From Prosapia bicincta (lineage: Eukaryota > Arthropoda > Insecta > Hemiptera > Cercopidae): a stretch of 64,000 nt of DNA. Shown here piece by piece: positions 50,480 to 64,000 of this stretch (its first letter is position 1; every line of letters begins with the position of its first letter). The notes beneath the pieces are model-generated. The model did no database searches, was not told the DNA's origin, and saw only the letters and a program-made list of their open reading frames with translations. The stretch lies in NCBI GenBank assembly GCA_036971475.1, contig JBAIZL010000001.1, forward strand, positions 145,042,544 through 145,106,543, read 5' to 3'. The position numbers and the translations under genes were made by a program.

Positions 50480-53400
50480 AACTCTTCCCCGTTTATCCGA
50501 CGACGGAAAAATACCTTAATATTTAACGTTCTTATTGTGTGTTATCAGATGTGATGAGTCTAATTCTTTCCCGCTTATCTGACGACGGAAAACACCTTAA
50601 TATTCAACGTTCTTATTGTGTGTTATCAGATGTGATGAGTCTAATTCTTTCCCGCTTATCCGACGACTGGAAAACACCTTAATATTTAACGTTCTTATTA
50701 TTGTGTGTTATCAGATATGATGAGTCTAATTCTTTCCCGCTTATCCGACGACGGGAAAACACCTTAATATTCAACGTTCTTATTGTGTGTTATCAGATGT
50801 GATGAGTCTAATTCTTTCCCGCTTATCCGACGACGGGAAAACACCTTAATATTCAACGTTCTTATTGTGTGTTATCAGATGTGATGAGTCTAATTCTTCC
50901 CAGCTTATCCGACGACGGGAAAACACCTTAATATTCAACGTTCTTATTATTGTGTGTTATCAGATGTGATGAGTCTAATTCTTCCCAGCTTATCCGACGA
51001 CGGGAAAACACCTTAATATTCAACGTTCTTATTATTATGTGTTATCAGATGTGATGAGTCTAATTCTTCCCCGTTTATCCGACGACGCGAAAACACCTTA
51101 ATATTCAACGTTCTTATTATTGTGTGTTATCAGATGTGATGAGTCTTATTCTTCCCCGTTTATCCGATGACGCGAAAACACCTTAATATTCAACGTTCTT
51201 ATTATTGTGTGTTATCAGATGTGATGAGTCTAATTCTTCCCAGCTTATCCGACGACGGGAAAACACCTTAATATTCAACGTTCTTATTATTGTGTGTAAT
51301 CAGATGTGATGAGTCTAATTCTTCCCAGCTTATCCGACGACGGGAAAACACCTTAATATTCAACGTTCTTATTATTGTGTGTTATCAGATGTGATGAGTC
51401 TTATTCTTCCCCGTTTATCCGATGACGCGAAAACACCTTAATATTCAACGTTCTTATTATTGTGTTATCAGATGTGATGAGTCTAATTCTTCCCAGCTTA
51501 TCCGACGACGGGAAAACACCTTAATATTCAACGTTCTTATTATTATGTGTTATCAGATGTGATGAGTCTAATTCTTCCCCGTTTATCCGACGACGCGAAA
51601 ACACCTTAATATTCAACGTTCTTATTATTGTGTGTTATCAGATGTGATGAGTCTAATTCTTCCCAGCTTATCCGACGACGGGAAAACACCTTAATATTCA
51701 ACGTTCTTATTGTGTGTTATCAGATGTGATGAGTCTAATTCTTTCCCGCTTATCCGACGACTGGAAAACACCTTAATATTTAACGTTCTTATTATTGTGT
51801 GTTATCAGATATGATGAGTCTAATTCTTTCCCGCTTATCCGACGACGGGAAAACACCTTAATATTCAACGTTCTTATTGTGTGTTATCAGATGTGATGAG
51901 TCTAATTCTTTCCCGCTTATCCGACGACGGGAAAACACCTTAATATTCAACGTTCTTATTGTGTGTTATCAGATGTGATGAGTCTAATTCTTCCCAGCTT
52001 ATCCGACGACGGGAAAACACCTTAATATTCAACGTTCTTATTATTGTGTGTTATCAGATGTGATGAGTCTAATTCTTCCCAGCTTATCCGACGACGGGAA
52101 AACACCTTAATATTCAACGTTCTTATTATTATGTGTTATCAGATGTGATGAGTCTAATTCTTCCCCGTTTATCCGACGACGCTAAAACACCTTAATATTC
52201 AACGTTCTTATTATAGTGTGTTATCAGATGTGATGAGTCTAATTCTTCCCAGCTTATCCGACGACGGGAAAACACCTTAATATTCAACGTTCTTATTATT
52301 GTGTGTAATCAGATGTGATGAGTCTAATTCTTCCCAGCTTATCCGACGACGGGAAAACACCTTAATATTCAACGTTCTTATTATTGTGTGTTATCAGATG
52401 TGATGAGTCTTATTCTTCCCCGTTTATCCGATGACGCGAAAACACCTTAATATTCAACGTTCTTATTATTGTGTGTTATCAGATGTGATGAGTCCAATTC
52501 TTCCCAGCTTATCCGACGACGGGAAAACACCTTAATATTCAACGTTCTTATTATTATGTGTTATCAGATGTGATGAGTCTAATTCTTCCCCGTTTATCCG
52601 ACGACGCGAAAACACCTTAATATTCAACGTTCTTATTATTGTGTGTTATCAGATGTGATGAGTCTAATTCTTCCCAGCTTATCCGACGACGGGAAAACAC
52701 CTTAATATTCAACGTTCTTATTGTGTGTTATCAGATGTGATGAGTCTAATTCTTCCCAGCTTATCCGACGACGGGAAAACACCTTAATATTTAACGTTCT
52801 TATTATTGTGTGTTATCAGATGTGATGAGTCTAATTCTTTCCCGCTTATCCGACGACGGGAAAACACCTTAATATTCAACGTTCTTATTGTGTGTTATCA
52901 GATGTGATGAGTCTAATTCTTTCCCGCTTATCCGACGACGGGAAAACACCTTAATATTCAACGTTCTTATTGTGTGTTATCAGACGTGATGAGTCTAATT
53001 CTTTCCCGCTTATCCGACGACGGGAAAACACCTTAATATTCAACGTTCTTATTATTATGTGTTATCAGATGTGATGAGTCTAATTCTTCCCAGCTTATCC
53101 GACGACGGGAAAACACCTTAATATTCAACGTTCTTATTATTGTGTGTTATCAGATGTGATGAGTCTAATTCTTCCCAGCTTATCCGACGACGGGAAAACA
53201 CCTTAATATTCAACGTTCTTATTATTATGTGTTATCAGATGTGATGAGTCTAATTCTTCCCCGTTTATCCGACGACGCGAAAACACCTTAATATTCAACG
53301 TTCTTATTATTGTGTGTTATCAGATGTGATGAGTCTAATTCTTCCCAGCTTATCCGACGACGGGAAAACACCTTAATATTCAACGTTCTTATTATTATGT

Positions 53401-56400
53401 GTTATCAGATGTGATGAGTCTAATTCTTCCCCGTTTATCCGACGACGCGAAAACACCTTAATATTCAACGTTCTTATTATTGTGTGTTATCAGATGTGAT
53501 GAGTCTAATTCTTCCCAGCTTATCCGACGACGGGAAAACACCTTAATATTCAACGTTCTTATTGTGTGTTATCAGATGTGATGAGTCTAATTCTTCCCAG
53601 CTTATCCGACGACGAGAAAACACCTTAATATTCAACGTTCTTATTGTGTGTTATCAGATGTGATGAGTCTAATTCTTCCCAGCTTATCCGACGACGGGAA
53701 AACACCTTAATATTCAACGTTCTTATTGTGTGTTATCAGATGTGATGAGTCTAATTCTTCCCAGCTTATCCGACGACGGGAAAACACCTTAATATTCGAC
53801 GTTCTTATTGTGTGTTATCAGATGTGATGAGTCTAATTCTTCCCAGCTTATCCGACGACGGGAAAACACCTTAATATTCAACGTTCTTATTGTGTGTTAT
53901 CAGATGTGATGAGTCTAATTCTTCCCAGCTTATCCGACGACGGGAAAACACCTTAATATTCAACGTTCTTATTATTATGTGTTATCAGATGTGATGAGTC
54001 TAATTCTTTCCCGCTTATCCGACGACGGGAAAACACCTTAATATTCAACGTTCTTATTATTATGTGTTATCAGATGTGATGAGTCTAATTCTTTCCCGCT
54101 TATCCGACGACGGGAAAACACCTTAATATTCAACGTTCTTATTGTTATGTGTTATCAGATGTGATGAGTCTAATTCTTTCCCGCTTATCCGACGACTGGA
54201 AAACACCTTAATATTTAACGTTCTTATTATTGTGTGTTATCAGATATGATGAGTCTAATTCTTTCCCGCTTATCCGACGACGGGAAAACACCTTAATATT
54301 CAACGTTCTTATTGTGTGTTATCAGATGTGATGAGTCTAATTCTTTCCCGCTTATCCGACGACGGGAAAACACCTTAATATTCAACGTTCTTATTGTGTG
54401 TTATCAGATGTGATGAGTCTAATTCTTCCCAGCTTATCCGACGACGGGAAAACACCTTAATATTCAACGTTCTTATTATTGTGTGTTATCAGATGTGATG
54501 AGTCTAATTCTTCCCAGCTTATCCGACGACGGGAAAACACCTTAATATTCAACGTTCTTATTATTATGTGTTATCAGATGTGATGAGTCTAATTCTTCCC
54601 CGTTTATCCGACGACGCGAAAACACCTTAATATTCAACGTTCTTATTATTGTGTGTTATCAGATGTGATGAGTCTTATTCTTCCCCGTTTATCCGATGAC
54701 GCGAAAACACCTTAATATTCAACGTTCTTATTATTGTGTGTTATCAGATGTGATGAGTCTAATTCTTCCCAGCTTATCCGACGACGGGAAAACACCTTAA
54801 TATTCAACGTTCTTATTATTGTGTGTAATCAGATGTGATGAGTCTAATTCTTCCCAGCTTATCCGACGACGGGAAAACACCTTAATATTCAACGTTCTTA
54901 TTATTGTGTGTTATCAGATGTGATGAGTCTTATTCTTCCCCGTTTATCCGATGACGGGAAAACACCTTAATATTCAACGTTCTTATTATTATGTGTTATC
55001 AGATGTGATGAGTCTAATTCTTCCCCGTTTATCCGACGACGCGAAAACACCTTAATATTCAACGTTCTTATTATTGTGTGTTATCAGATGTGATGAGTCT
55101 AATTCTTCCCAGCTTATCCGACGACGGGAAAACACCTTAATATTCAACGTTCTTATTGTGTGTTATCAGATGTGATGAGTCTAATTCTTTCCCGCTTATC
55201 CGACGACTGGAAAACACCTTAATATTTAACGTTCTTATTATTGTGTGTTATCAGATATGATGAGTCTAATTCTTTCCCGCTTATCCGACGACGGGAAAAC
55301 ACCTTAATATTCAACGTTCTTATTGTGTGTTATCAGATGTGATGAGTCTAATTCTTTCCCGCTTATCCGACGACGGGAAAACACCTTAATATTCAACGTT
55401 CTTATTGTGTGTTATCAGATGTGATGAGTCTAATTCTTCCCAGCTTATCCGACGACGGGAAAACACCTTAATATTCAACGTTCTTATTATTGTGTGTTAT
55501 CAGATGTGATGAGTCTAATTCTTCCCAGCTTATCCGACGACGGGAAAACACCTTAATATTCAACGTTCTTATTATTATGTGTTATCAGATGTGATGAGTC
55601 TAATTCTTCCCCGATTATCCGACGACGCTAAAACACCTTAATATTCAACGTTCTTATTATAGTGTGTTATCAGATGTGATGAGTCTAATTCTTCCCAGCT
55701 TATCCGACGACGGGAAAACACCTTAATATTCAACGTTCTTATTATTGTGTGTAATCAGATGTGATGAGTCTAATTCTTCCCAGCTTATCCGACGACGGGA
55801 AAACACCTTAATATTCAACGTTCTTATTATTGTGTGTTATCAGATGTGATGAGTCTTATTCTTCCCCGTTTATCCGATGACGCGAAAACACCTTAATATT
55901 CAACGTTCTTATTATTGTGTGTTATCAGATGTGATGAGTCTAATTCTTCCCAGCTTATCCGACGACGGGAAAACACCTTAATATTCAACGTTCTTATTGT
56001 GTGTTATCAGATGTGATGAGTCTAATTCTTCCCAGCTTATCCGACGACGGGAAAACACCTTAATATTTAACGTTCTTATTATTGTGTGTTATCAGATGTG
56101 ATGAGTCTAATTCTTTCCCGCTTATCCGACGACGGGAAAACACCTTAATATTCAACGTTCTTATTGTGTGTTATCAGATGTGATGAGTCTAATTCTTTCC
56201 CGCTTATCCGACGACGGGAAAACACCTTAATATTCAACGTTCTTATTGTGTGTTATCAGACGTGATGAGTCTAATTCTTTCCCGCTTATCCGACGACGGG
56301 AAAACACCTTAATATTCAACGTTCTTATTATTATGTGTTATCAGATGTGATGAGTCTAATTCTTCCCAGCTTATCCGACGACGGGAAAACACCTTAATAT

Positions 56401-59400
56401 TCAACGTTCTTATTATTGTGTGTTATCAGATGTGATGAGTCTAATTCTTCCCAGCTTATCCGACGACGGGAAAACACCTTAATATTCAACGTTCTTATTA
56501 TTATGTGTTATCAGATGTGATGAGTCTAATTCTTCCCCGTTTATCCGACGACGCGAAAACACCTTAATATTCAACGTTCTTATTATTGTGTGTTATCAGA
56601 TGTGATGAGTCTAATTCTTCCCAGCTTATCCGACGACGGGAAAACACCTTAATATTCAACGTTCTTATTATTATGTGTTATCAGATGTGATGAGTCTAAT
56701 TCTTCCCCGTTTATCCGACGACGCGAAAACACCTTAATATTCAACGTTCTTATTATTGTGTGTTATCAGATGTGATGAGTCTAATTCTTCCCAGCTTATC
56801 CGACGACGGGAAAACACCTTAATATTCAACGTTCTTATTGTGTGTTATCAGATGTGATGAGTCTAATTCTTCCCAGCTTATCCGACGACGAGAAAACACC
56901 TTAATATTCAACGTTCTTATTGTGTGTTATCAGATGTGATGAGTCTAATTCTTCCCAGCTTATCCGACGACGAGAAAACACCTTAATATTCAACGTTCTT
57001 ATTATTGTGTGTTATCAGATGTGATGAGTCTAATTCTTCCCAGCTTATCCGACGACGGGAAAACACCTTAATATTCGACGTTCTTATTGTGTGTTATCAG
57101 ATGTGATGAGTCTAATTCTTCCCAGCTTATCCGACGACGGGAAAACACCTTAATATTCAACGTTCTTATTATAGTGTGTTATCAGATGTGATGAGTCTAA
57201 TTCTTCCCAGCTTATCCGACGACGGGAAAACACCTTAATATTCAACGTTCTTATTATTGTGTGTAATCAGATGTGATGAGTCTAATTCTTCCCAGCTTAT
57301 CCGACGACGGGAAAACACCTTAATATTCAACGTTCTTATTATTGTGTGTTATCAGATGTGATGAGTCTAATTCTTCCCAGCTTATCCGACGACGGGAAAA
57401 CACCTTAATATTCAACGTTCTTATTGTGTGTTATCAGATGTGATGAGTCTAATTCTTCCCAGCTTATCCGACGACGGGAAAACACCTTAATATTTAACGT
57501 TCTTATTATTGTGTGTTATCAGATGTGATGAGTCTAATTCTTTCCCGCTTATCCGACGACGGGAAAACACCTTAATATTCAACGTTCTTATTGTGTGTTA
57601 TCAGATGTGATGAGTCTAATTCTTTCCCGCTTATCCGACGACGGGAAAACACCTTAATATTCAACGTTCTTATTGTGTGTTATCAGACGTGATGAGTCTA
57701 ATTCTTTCCCGCTTATCCGACGACGGGAAAACACCTTAATATTCAACGTTCTTATTATTATGTGTTATCAGATGTGATGAGTCTAATTCTTCCCAGCTTA
57801 TCCGACGACGGGAAAACACCTTAATATTCAACGTTCTTATTATTGTGTGTTATCAGATGTGATGAGTCTAATTCTTCCCAGCTTATCCGACGACGGGAAA
57901 ACACCTTAATATTCAACGTTCTTATTATTATGTGTTATCAGATGTGATGAGTCTAATTCTTCCCCGTTTATCCGACGACGCGAAAACACCTTAATATTCA
58001 ACGTTCTTATTATTGTGTGTTATCAGATGTGATGAGTCTAATTCTTCCCAGCTTATCCGACGACGGGAAAACACCTTAATATTCAACGTTCTTATTATTA
58101 TGTGTTATCAGATGTGATGAGTAATTCTTCCCCGTTTATCCGACGACGCGAAAACACCTTAATATTCAACGTTCTTATTATTGTGTGTTATCAGATGTGA
58201 TGAGTCTAATTCTTCCCAGCTTATCCGACGACGGGAAAACACCTTAATATTCAACGTTCTTATTGTGTGTTATCAGATGTGATGAGTCTAATTCTTCCCA
58301 GCTTATCCGACGACGAGAAAACACCTTAATATTCAACGTTCTTATTGTGTGTTATCAGATGTGATGAGTCTAATTCTTCCCAGCTTATCCGACGACGGGA
58401 AAACACCTTAATATTCAACGTTCTTATTGTGTGTTATCAGATGTGATGAGTCTAATTCTTCCCAGCTTATCCGACGACGGGAAAACACCTTAATATTCGA
58501 CGTTCTTATTGTGTGTTATCAGATGTGATGAGTCTAATTCTTCCCAGCTTATCCGACGACGGGAAAACACCTTAATATTCAACGTTCTTATTGTGTGTTA
58601 TCAGATGTGATGAGTCTAATTCTTCCCAGCTTATCCGACGACGGGAAAACACCTTAATATTCAACGTTCTTATTATTATGTGTTATCAGATGTGATGAGT
58701 CTAATTCTTTCCCGCTTATCCGACGACGGGAAAACACCTTAATATTCAACGTTCTTATTATTATGTGTTATCAGATGTGATGAGTCTAATTCTTTCCCGC
58801 TTATCCGACGACGGGAAAACACCTTAATATTCAACGTTCTTATTGTTATGTGTTATCAGATGTGATGAGTCTAATTCTTTCCCGCTTATCCGACGACGGG
58901 AAAACACCTTAATATTCAACGTTCTTATTATTGTGTGTTATCAGATGTGATGAGTCTAATTCTTCCCAGCTTATCCGACGACGGGGAAACACCTTAATAT
59001 TCAACGTTCTTATTATTATGTGTTATCAGATGTGATGAGTCTAATTCTTCCCCGTTTATCCGACGACGCGAAAACACCTTAATATTCAACGTTCATATTA
59101 TTGTGTGTTATCAGATGTGATGAGTCTAATTCTTCCCAGCTTATCCGACGACGGGAAAACACCTTAATATTCAACGTTCTTATTATTGTGTGTTATCAGA
59201 TGTGATGAGTCTTATTCTTCCCCGTTCATCCGACGACGCGAAAACACCTTAATATTCAACGTTCCTATTATTGTGTGTTATCAGATGTGATGAGTCTAAT
59301 TCTTCCCAGCTTATCCGACGACGGGAAAACACCTTAATATTCAACGTTCTTATTATTATATTTTATCAGATGTGATGAGTCTAATTCTTTCCCGTTTATC

Positions 59401-61125
59401 CGACGACGCGAAAACACCTTAATATTCAACGTTCTTATTATTGTGTGTTATCAGATGTGATGAGTCTAATTCTTCCCAGCTTATCTGAAGACGGGAAAAC
59501 ACCTTAATATTCAACGTTCTTATTGTGTGTTATCAGATGTGATGAGTCTAATTCTTCCCAGCTTATCCGACGACGCGAAAACACCTTAATATTCAACGTT
59601 CTTATTGTGTGTTATCAGATGTGATGAGTCTAATTCTTCCCAGCTTATCCGACGACGGGAAAACAGCTTAATATTCAACGTTCTTGTTGTGTGTTATCAG
59701 ATGTGACGAGTCTAATTCTTTCCCGCTTATCCGACGACGGGAAAACACCTTAATATTCAACGTTCTTATTGTGTGTTATCAGATGTGACGAGTCTAATTC
59801 TTTCCCGCTTATCCGACGACGGGAAAACACCTTAATATTCAACGTTCTTATTGTGTGTTATCAGATGTGATGAGTCTAATTCTTTCCCGCTTATCTGACG
59901 ACGGAAAACACCTTAATATTCAACGTTCTTATTATTGTGTGCTATCAGATGTGATGAGTCTAATTCTTCCCCGCTTATCCGACGACGGGAAAACACCTTA
60001 ATATTTAACGTTCTTATTATTGTGTGTTATCAGATGTGATGAGTCTAATTCTTCCCAGCTTATCCGACGACGGGAAACACCTTAATATTCAACGTTCTTA
60101 TTATTGTGTGTTATCAGATGTGATGAGTGTAATTCTTCCCCGTTTATCCGACGACGGGAAAACACCTTAATATTCAACGTTCTTATTGTGTATTACCAGG
60201 TGTGATGAGTCTAATTCTTTCCCGCTTATCTGACGACGGGAAAACACCTTAATATTCAACGTTCTTTTTGTGTGTTATCAGATGTGATGAGTCTCATTCT
60301 TCCCCGTTTATCCGACGACGGGAAAACACCTTAATATTCAACGTTCTTATTGTGTGTTATCAGATGTGATGAGTCTAATTCTTCCCAGCTTATCCGACGA
60401 CGGGAAAACACCTTAATATTCAACGTTCTTATTATTGTGTGCTATCAGATGTGATGAGTCTAATTCTTCCCCGTTTATCCGACGACGGGAAAACACCTTA
60501 ATATTCAACGTTCTTATTGTGTGTTATCAGATGTGATGAGTCTAATTCTTTCCCGCTTATCCGACGACGGGAAAACACCTTAATATTCAACGTTCTTTTT
60601 GTGTGTTATCAGACGTGATGAGTCTAATTCTTTCCCGCTTATCCGACGACGGGAAAACACCTTAATATTCAACGTTCTTTTTGTGTATTATCAGATGTGA
60701 TGAGTCTTATTCTTCCCCGCTTATCCGACGACGGGAAAACACCTTAATATTCAACGTTCTTATTGCGTGTTATCAGATGTGATAAGTCTAATTCTTTCCC
60801 GCTTATCCGACGACGGGAAAACACCTTAATATTCAACGTCCTTATTGTGTGTTATCAGATGTGACGAGTCTAATTCTTTCCCGCTTATCCGACGACGGGA
60901 AAACACCTTAATATTCAACGTTCTTATTGTGTGTTATCAGATGTGACGAGTCTAATTCTTCCCCGCTTATCCGACGACGGGAAAACACCTTAATATTCAA
61001 CGTTCTTATTGCGTGTTATCAGATGTGACGAGTCTAATTCTTTCCCGCTTATCCGACGACGGGAAAACACCTTAATATTCAACGTCCTTATTGTGTGTTA
61101 TCAGATGTGATGAGTCTAATTCTTT
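50480..61125. repeat. 82/85-bp satellite array, about 127 copies
   Basis: The unit contains TTATCAGATGTGATGAGTCT, TTATCCGACGACGGGAAAAC and CTTAATATTCAACGTTCTTA. It is 82 bp with one ATT after CTT and 85 bp with ATTATT. Sub-types differ at the middle (TTTCCCGC, TCCCAGC, TCCCCGTTT) and after GACGAC (GGG, GCG, TGG, GCT). Rare marker variants recur in the same order about 3.45 kb apart, indicating duplication of multi-unit blocks. No open frame of note spans the array. It is the largest feature of the window. Confidence 0.98.
54190..57640. repeat. Second copy of a ~3.45-kb higher-order block in the 82/85-bp array
   Basis: The order of marker units from about 50,661 is repeated from about 54,190. 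Examples are CGACGACTGG at 50,661 and 51,755 against 54,190 and 55,201, and GACGCTAAAAC near 52,180 against 55,626. The offset is 3,446 bp for two markers and 3,529 bp for another, so one copy has lost or gained a unit or two. Boundaries are approximate. Confidence 0.8.
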
Positions 61126-62442
61126 TTCCTTCACTGTCCTCTATATTTATTTATAGATTTGTAGCTTACAAGTCTGTATAAAACCTTACTTGCCTCTGTT
61201 AATGTTTTTGATCCATATAAACAATATTGATTTGGCTAATATAGTAGACTAAGAATATTCTTAAACTTTAAGAACAAACATATTATTACTTGTATAAGAA
61301 TGTAGTACTGCAGAAGGGAACATGTCGAAGTGAGAATTTGGCCTGCGTCGGTAGAGTTGATTCCACTCATAACTTTACTAAACTTAATTTGTGTTCTAAG
61401 GACAGAAACTACAACGTGGAATCGCATTTTCTGGGCATGTTTCCGTCCAGTCCTAAAGCGAACCATACTTACAAATTTTATTAGAGCTACGACTGCTTTC
61501 CATCTATTTTACGTTTGTCTTTAGGCTATTCATATCTTTGTTATGGTCTTTATTTTATAGAATTCCTGATAAAAATTAATTTGATTCAAGTTATTTCAAG
61601 TTGTAAACTTCAAATTTTATAACTCTTAGCATGCTATTAATAATTGTAATATTTTTAAAAATAATATTGGTTTGAATATTTGGTAATTAGATTTGCTTTT
61701 AGCACCATCGTTCCAAATGAGTGAATGTTGTTACTGTGTTATTATTTTCCTTTTTTTTTACTTTACCTAAGGACCTTTAGTTTTGGCACGCTGTAGACCT
61801 CTGGAAAGAAGGGTATGACAGCACATTCAGAGGATTAAGGGAAAATGTTAAATAAAATAAATTTTTAAAGGTGATATCTCGCCAACGCCAAAAAGATTTA
61901 TTGAAAGACCTCTAACTTTGGTGACTTAGTCGCGTTTGGAGGGTAACAATGTTTTCGACATTTTTCTATGTACAAGGTTTTTCGACTTTATTATTGATTA
62001 AAAACAAAAAGAGATTACTAGGAGCAAGCTGTGATTTGAGATTAGTACCAAGCGTGTGTCTAAACCTCAGGATTATCCGGCTTGAGAAACAAACACATTT
62101 AAGCTCTAAAACCAAGCTAAGAAAAACATTTAGATAAGAAAGTCTTTAACATAAAGTTTCATTCTATTGTGACTCTAATGTAATATAGTAGGCTATATGA
62201 TTTTTGTAATTATTAAATAAGTTTTAATTATTGCACTTACAATAACTAATTTTAATAACAAACAAAGTGTTATAGAAACGGTTTTACTACTACTCCTTAA
62301 TAGAATGGTTGCGAGTTGATGCGTGTATACCAAGGGAATCTTGCATGATTATGGCAGGAACTAGGAGGGGCTGTCCGTACACGATACTAATGCCAGTTTC
62401 AGCGGTCTGCAGACTTCTGCGAATTAGGCTTGTCGCGCACTG
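61126..62442. other. No gene recognised
   Basis: AT-rich. Short open frames at 61,236-61,524 and 61,949-62,137 are unrecognised. Confidence 0.55.
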
Positions 62443-62988
62443 GATCCGTTCAGTTCAGTCCGCTCAGCTCAGCTCAGTCGTTAACCAACCTCCAGTGGAC
62501 AACAGACACTGCCAATGTTCGCATGTAAATCCATTGTGTAGGCTTTTCCATTTCGACGAATATGAGTTCCAGCAGTAGTGATGAAGAAACTGCTGCAATA
62601 GCATTGAACCTAGCTGCAGAAGAAGATGGCCAAGTATCAAGGAAAAAAAAAACATTTGGGTGCACAGTATTAATGCCGCACGGAATAGTGAGGGAGAGTA
62701 TCCTCCTTCATTGTAATAGTATAGTAATCCTTGTGTAACAGGTCTTACAACATTGGATGTAACTGTACTGCTGAGATAAGTCGTTTATCGAAACTCGTCT
62801 AAAAAATAAATAAATCAACAATCCAATAGTCACAGCACTGCGAACATGTGTCAGACCGCACGAGTTCAGTTGCACAACACTACTGATTATCTGTACTCTG
62901 CGCATGCGCGGCGTCTCTGCCTTCAGTCGCTGACCGAAAAGTGGCCGAGACGGACGGAACGGACTGAACTGAACTGACGAAACGGATG
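62443..62988 (+). mobile_element. Second, decayed Harbinger-type remnant
   Basis: The left end has GATCCGTTCAGTTCAGTCCG. The right end, read in reverse complement, has GCATCCGTTTCGTCAGTTCA and then GTTCAGTCCG, so the ends are imperfect inverted repeats. The start of a Harbinger-like transposase lies between. No clean TWA target duplication was found, and the exact ends are uncertain. Confidence 0.55.
62562..62716 (+). pseudogene. Harbinger transposase N-terminal fragment with frameshift
   Basis: The ATG at 62,562 opens a serine/acidic start (MSSSSSDEETAAIALNLAAE) and a basic tract. After a run of ten A (62,643-62,652) the homologous continuation, WVHSINAARN then EGEYPP, lies in another frame and ends at 62,714-62,716. 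WVH..N and EGEY are typical of the region just after the basic tract in this transposase family. The catalytic domain is absent, so only about 50 residues remain. The homopolymer may be a real frameshift or a sequencing error. Confidence 0.65.
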
Positions 62989-63346
62989 CTGTGTACTGTT
63001 CTACATTTGATGTTCTATGACATTCTATGTTCAAAGTTTGAGTATTTACTTTTCTAAATCTCTTTCTTTGTTTTCTACTGTCTCTTCACACATCTTTGCT
63101 AATATGTCCATACTCATTACTTATCATTAAGTGCGGCTTTAAAGTTAATGGAGTTCGTCAACCTTACTATATTCTTCCAGAATGCCGCGTGAAACAAACA
63201 GGATTATAATTTTAGCCTAAGTGTGGAGTTCATTTGGCTTTGGATAACTACGCTAGTTTCATGCTACTTACCGTTCACCTCTTTTCCTTCTCGTCTTGGC
63301 ATACATTAGGTCTTGCTGAAATCTCTAAGTGATTTAGTAGAAATGT
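62989..63346. other. No gene recognised
   Basis: Short AT-rich spacer between the Harbinger-type remnant and the 122-bp array. Confidence 0.6.
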
Positions 63347-64000
63347 ACACATAGATACTTCATTCCAAATTGAAAATACATCAGTTACTGGCTATGATAT
63401 TGTACACGTCTCAATATGTGAGCAGTTTTGCTTCATCAGGCATTAAAGCTTATTTCACATTAAACAGTACCCATAGATACTTCATTCCTAAATAAAAATA
63501 CATCAGTTACTGGCTATGTTGTTGTACACGTCTCGATATGTGAGCATTTTTGCTTCATCAGGCATTAAAGCTTATTTCACATTAAACAGTACCCATAGAT
63601 ACTTCATTCCAAATTAAAAATACAGCAGTTACTGGCTATGTTGTTGTACACGTCTCGATATGTGAGCATTTTTGCTTCATCAGGCATTAAAGCTTATTGC
63701 ACATTAAACAGTACCCATAGATACTTCATTCCAAATTAAAAATACAGCAGTTACTGGGTATGTTGTTGTACACGTCTCGATATGTGAGCATTTTTGCTTC
63801 ATCAGGCATTAAAGCTTATTTCACATTAAACAGTACCCATAGATACTTCATTCCAAATTTAAAATACAGCAGTTACTGGCTATGTTGTTGTACACGTCTC
63901 GATATGTGAGCATTTTTGCTTCATCAGGCATTAAAGCTTATTTCACATTAAACAGTACCCATAGATACTTCATTCCAAATTAAAAATACAGCAGTTACTG
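63347..64000. repeat. 122-bp tandem repeat, at least 5 copies, continues past the window
   Basis: The unit contains CATAGATACTTCATTCC, CAGTTACTGGCTATG and TTTTGCTTCATCAGGCATTA and recurs every 122 bp. The first copy is the most diverged. On the minus strand each unit carries CCTGATGAAGCAAAAATGCT followed by a CGAGACG box, in the style of retroelement-tail motifs in this window. Confidence 0.95.

Noticed and set aside
50480..61125. Hammerhead motif in the 82/85-bp satellite (TGATGAG and GGGAAAAC boxes)
   Set aside because: The required C before TGATGA is a G in every unit seen, and no stem II pairs between the two boxes.

Overview
The window is AT-rich, gene-poor eukaryotic DNA. It has no bacterial-style gene packing, long microsatellites, spliced-exon signals, and remnants of a Penelope-like retroelement, a Ty3/gypsy retroelement and PIF/Harbinger DNA transposons. 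A metazoan is likely and an arthropod plausible from the transposon mix, but the species cannot be named from this sequence. No complete host gene was found. The two candidate coding exons are a 145-bp spliced exon on the minus strand near 27.0 kb and an open frame ending in a splice-donor consensus at 18.4 kb.

The dominant content is satellite and minisatellite DNA. Nine tandem arrays with different units cover about 29 kb, roughly 46% of the window: 34 bp (3.3-3.7 kb), 27 bp (3.7-4.2 kb), 154 bp (9.25-16.85 kb, about 49 copies), 118 bp (18.9-21.1 kb), 22 bp (21.9-22.5 kb), a ~70-bp unit carrying variable TA runs (27.4-28.8 kb), 73 bp (32.1-37.5 kb, about 73 copies), 82/85 bp (50.5-61.1 kb, about 127 copies) and 122 bp (63.3 kb to the window end). 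Several arrays have higher-order structure. The clearest is a super-repeat of about 3.45 kb inside the 82/85-bp array.

Mobile elements lie between the arrays. A 5'-truncated Penelope-like element with a GIY-YIG endonuclease region is at 1-800. Short copies of its 3' tail are near 39.2-39.4 kb, as a tail-to-tail palindrome, and at 40.2 kb; all abut TA microsatellites. A decayed gypsy integrase is on the minus strand at 25.5-26.3 kb. A 1,060-bp Harbinger deletion derivative with 33-bp terminal inverted repeats and a TAA target duplication is at 48,976-50,035, and a second Harbinger remnant is at 62.4-63.0 kb. An unrelated palindrome of about 207 bp with a 5-nt centre is at 23.75-23.95 kb.

The many 60-85-residue open frames inside the arrays follow from repeat periodicity and are not annotated as genes. 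There is no operon, CRISPR array or rRNA. The only tRNA-like sequence is a box-B fragment near 30.9 kb that looks like a truncated SINE.
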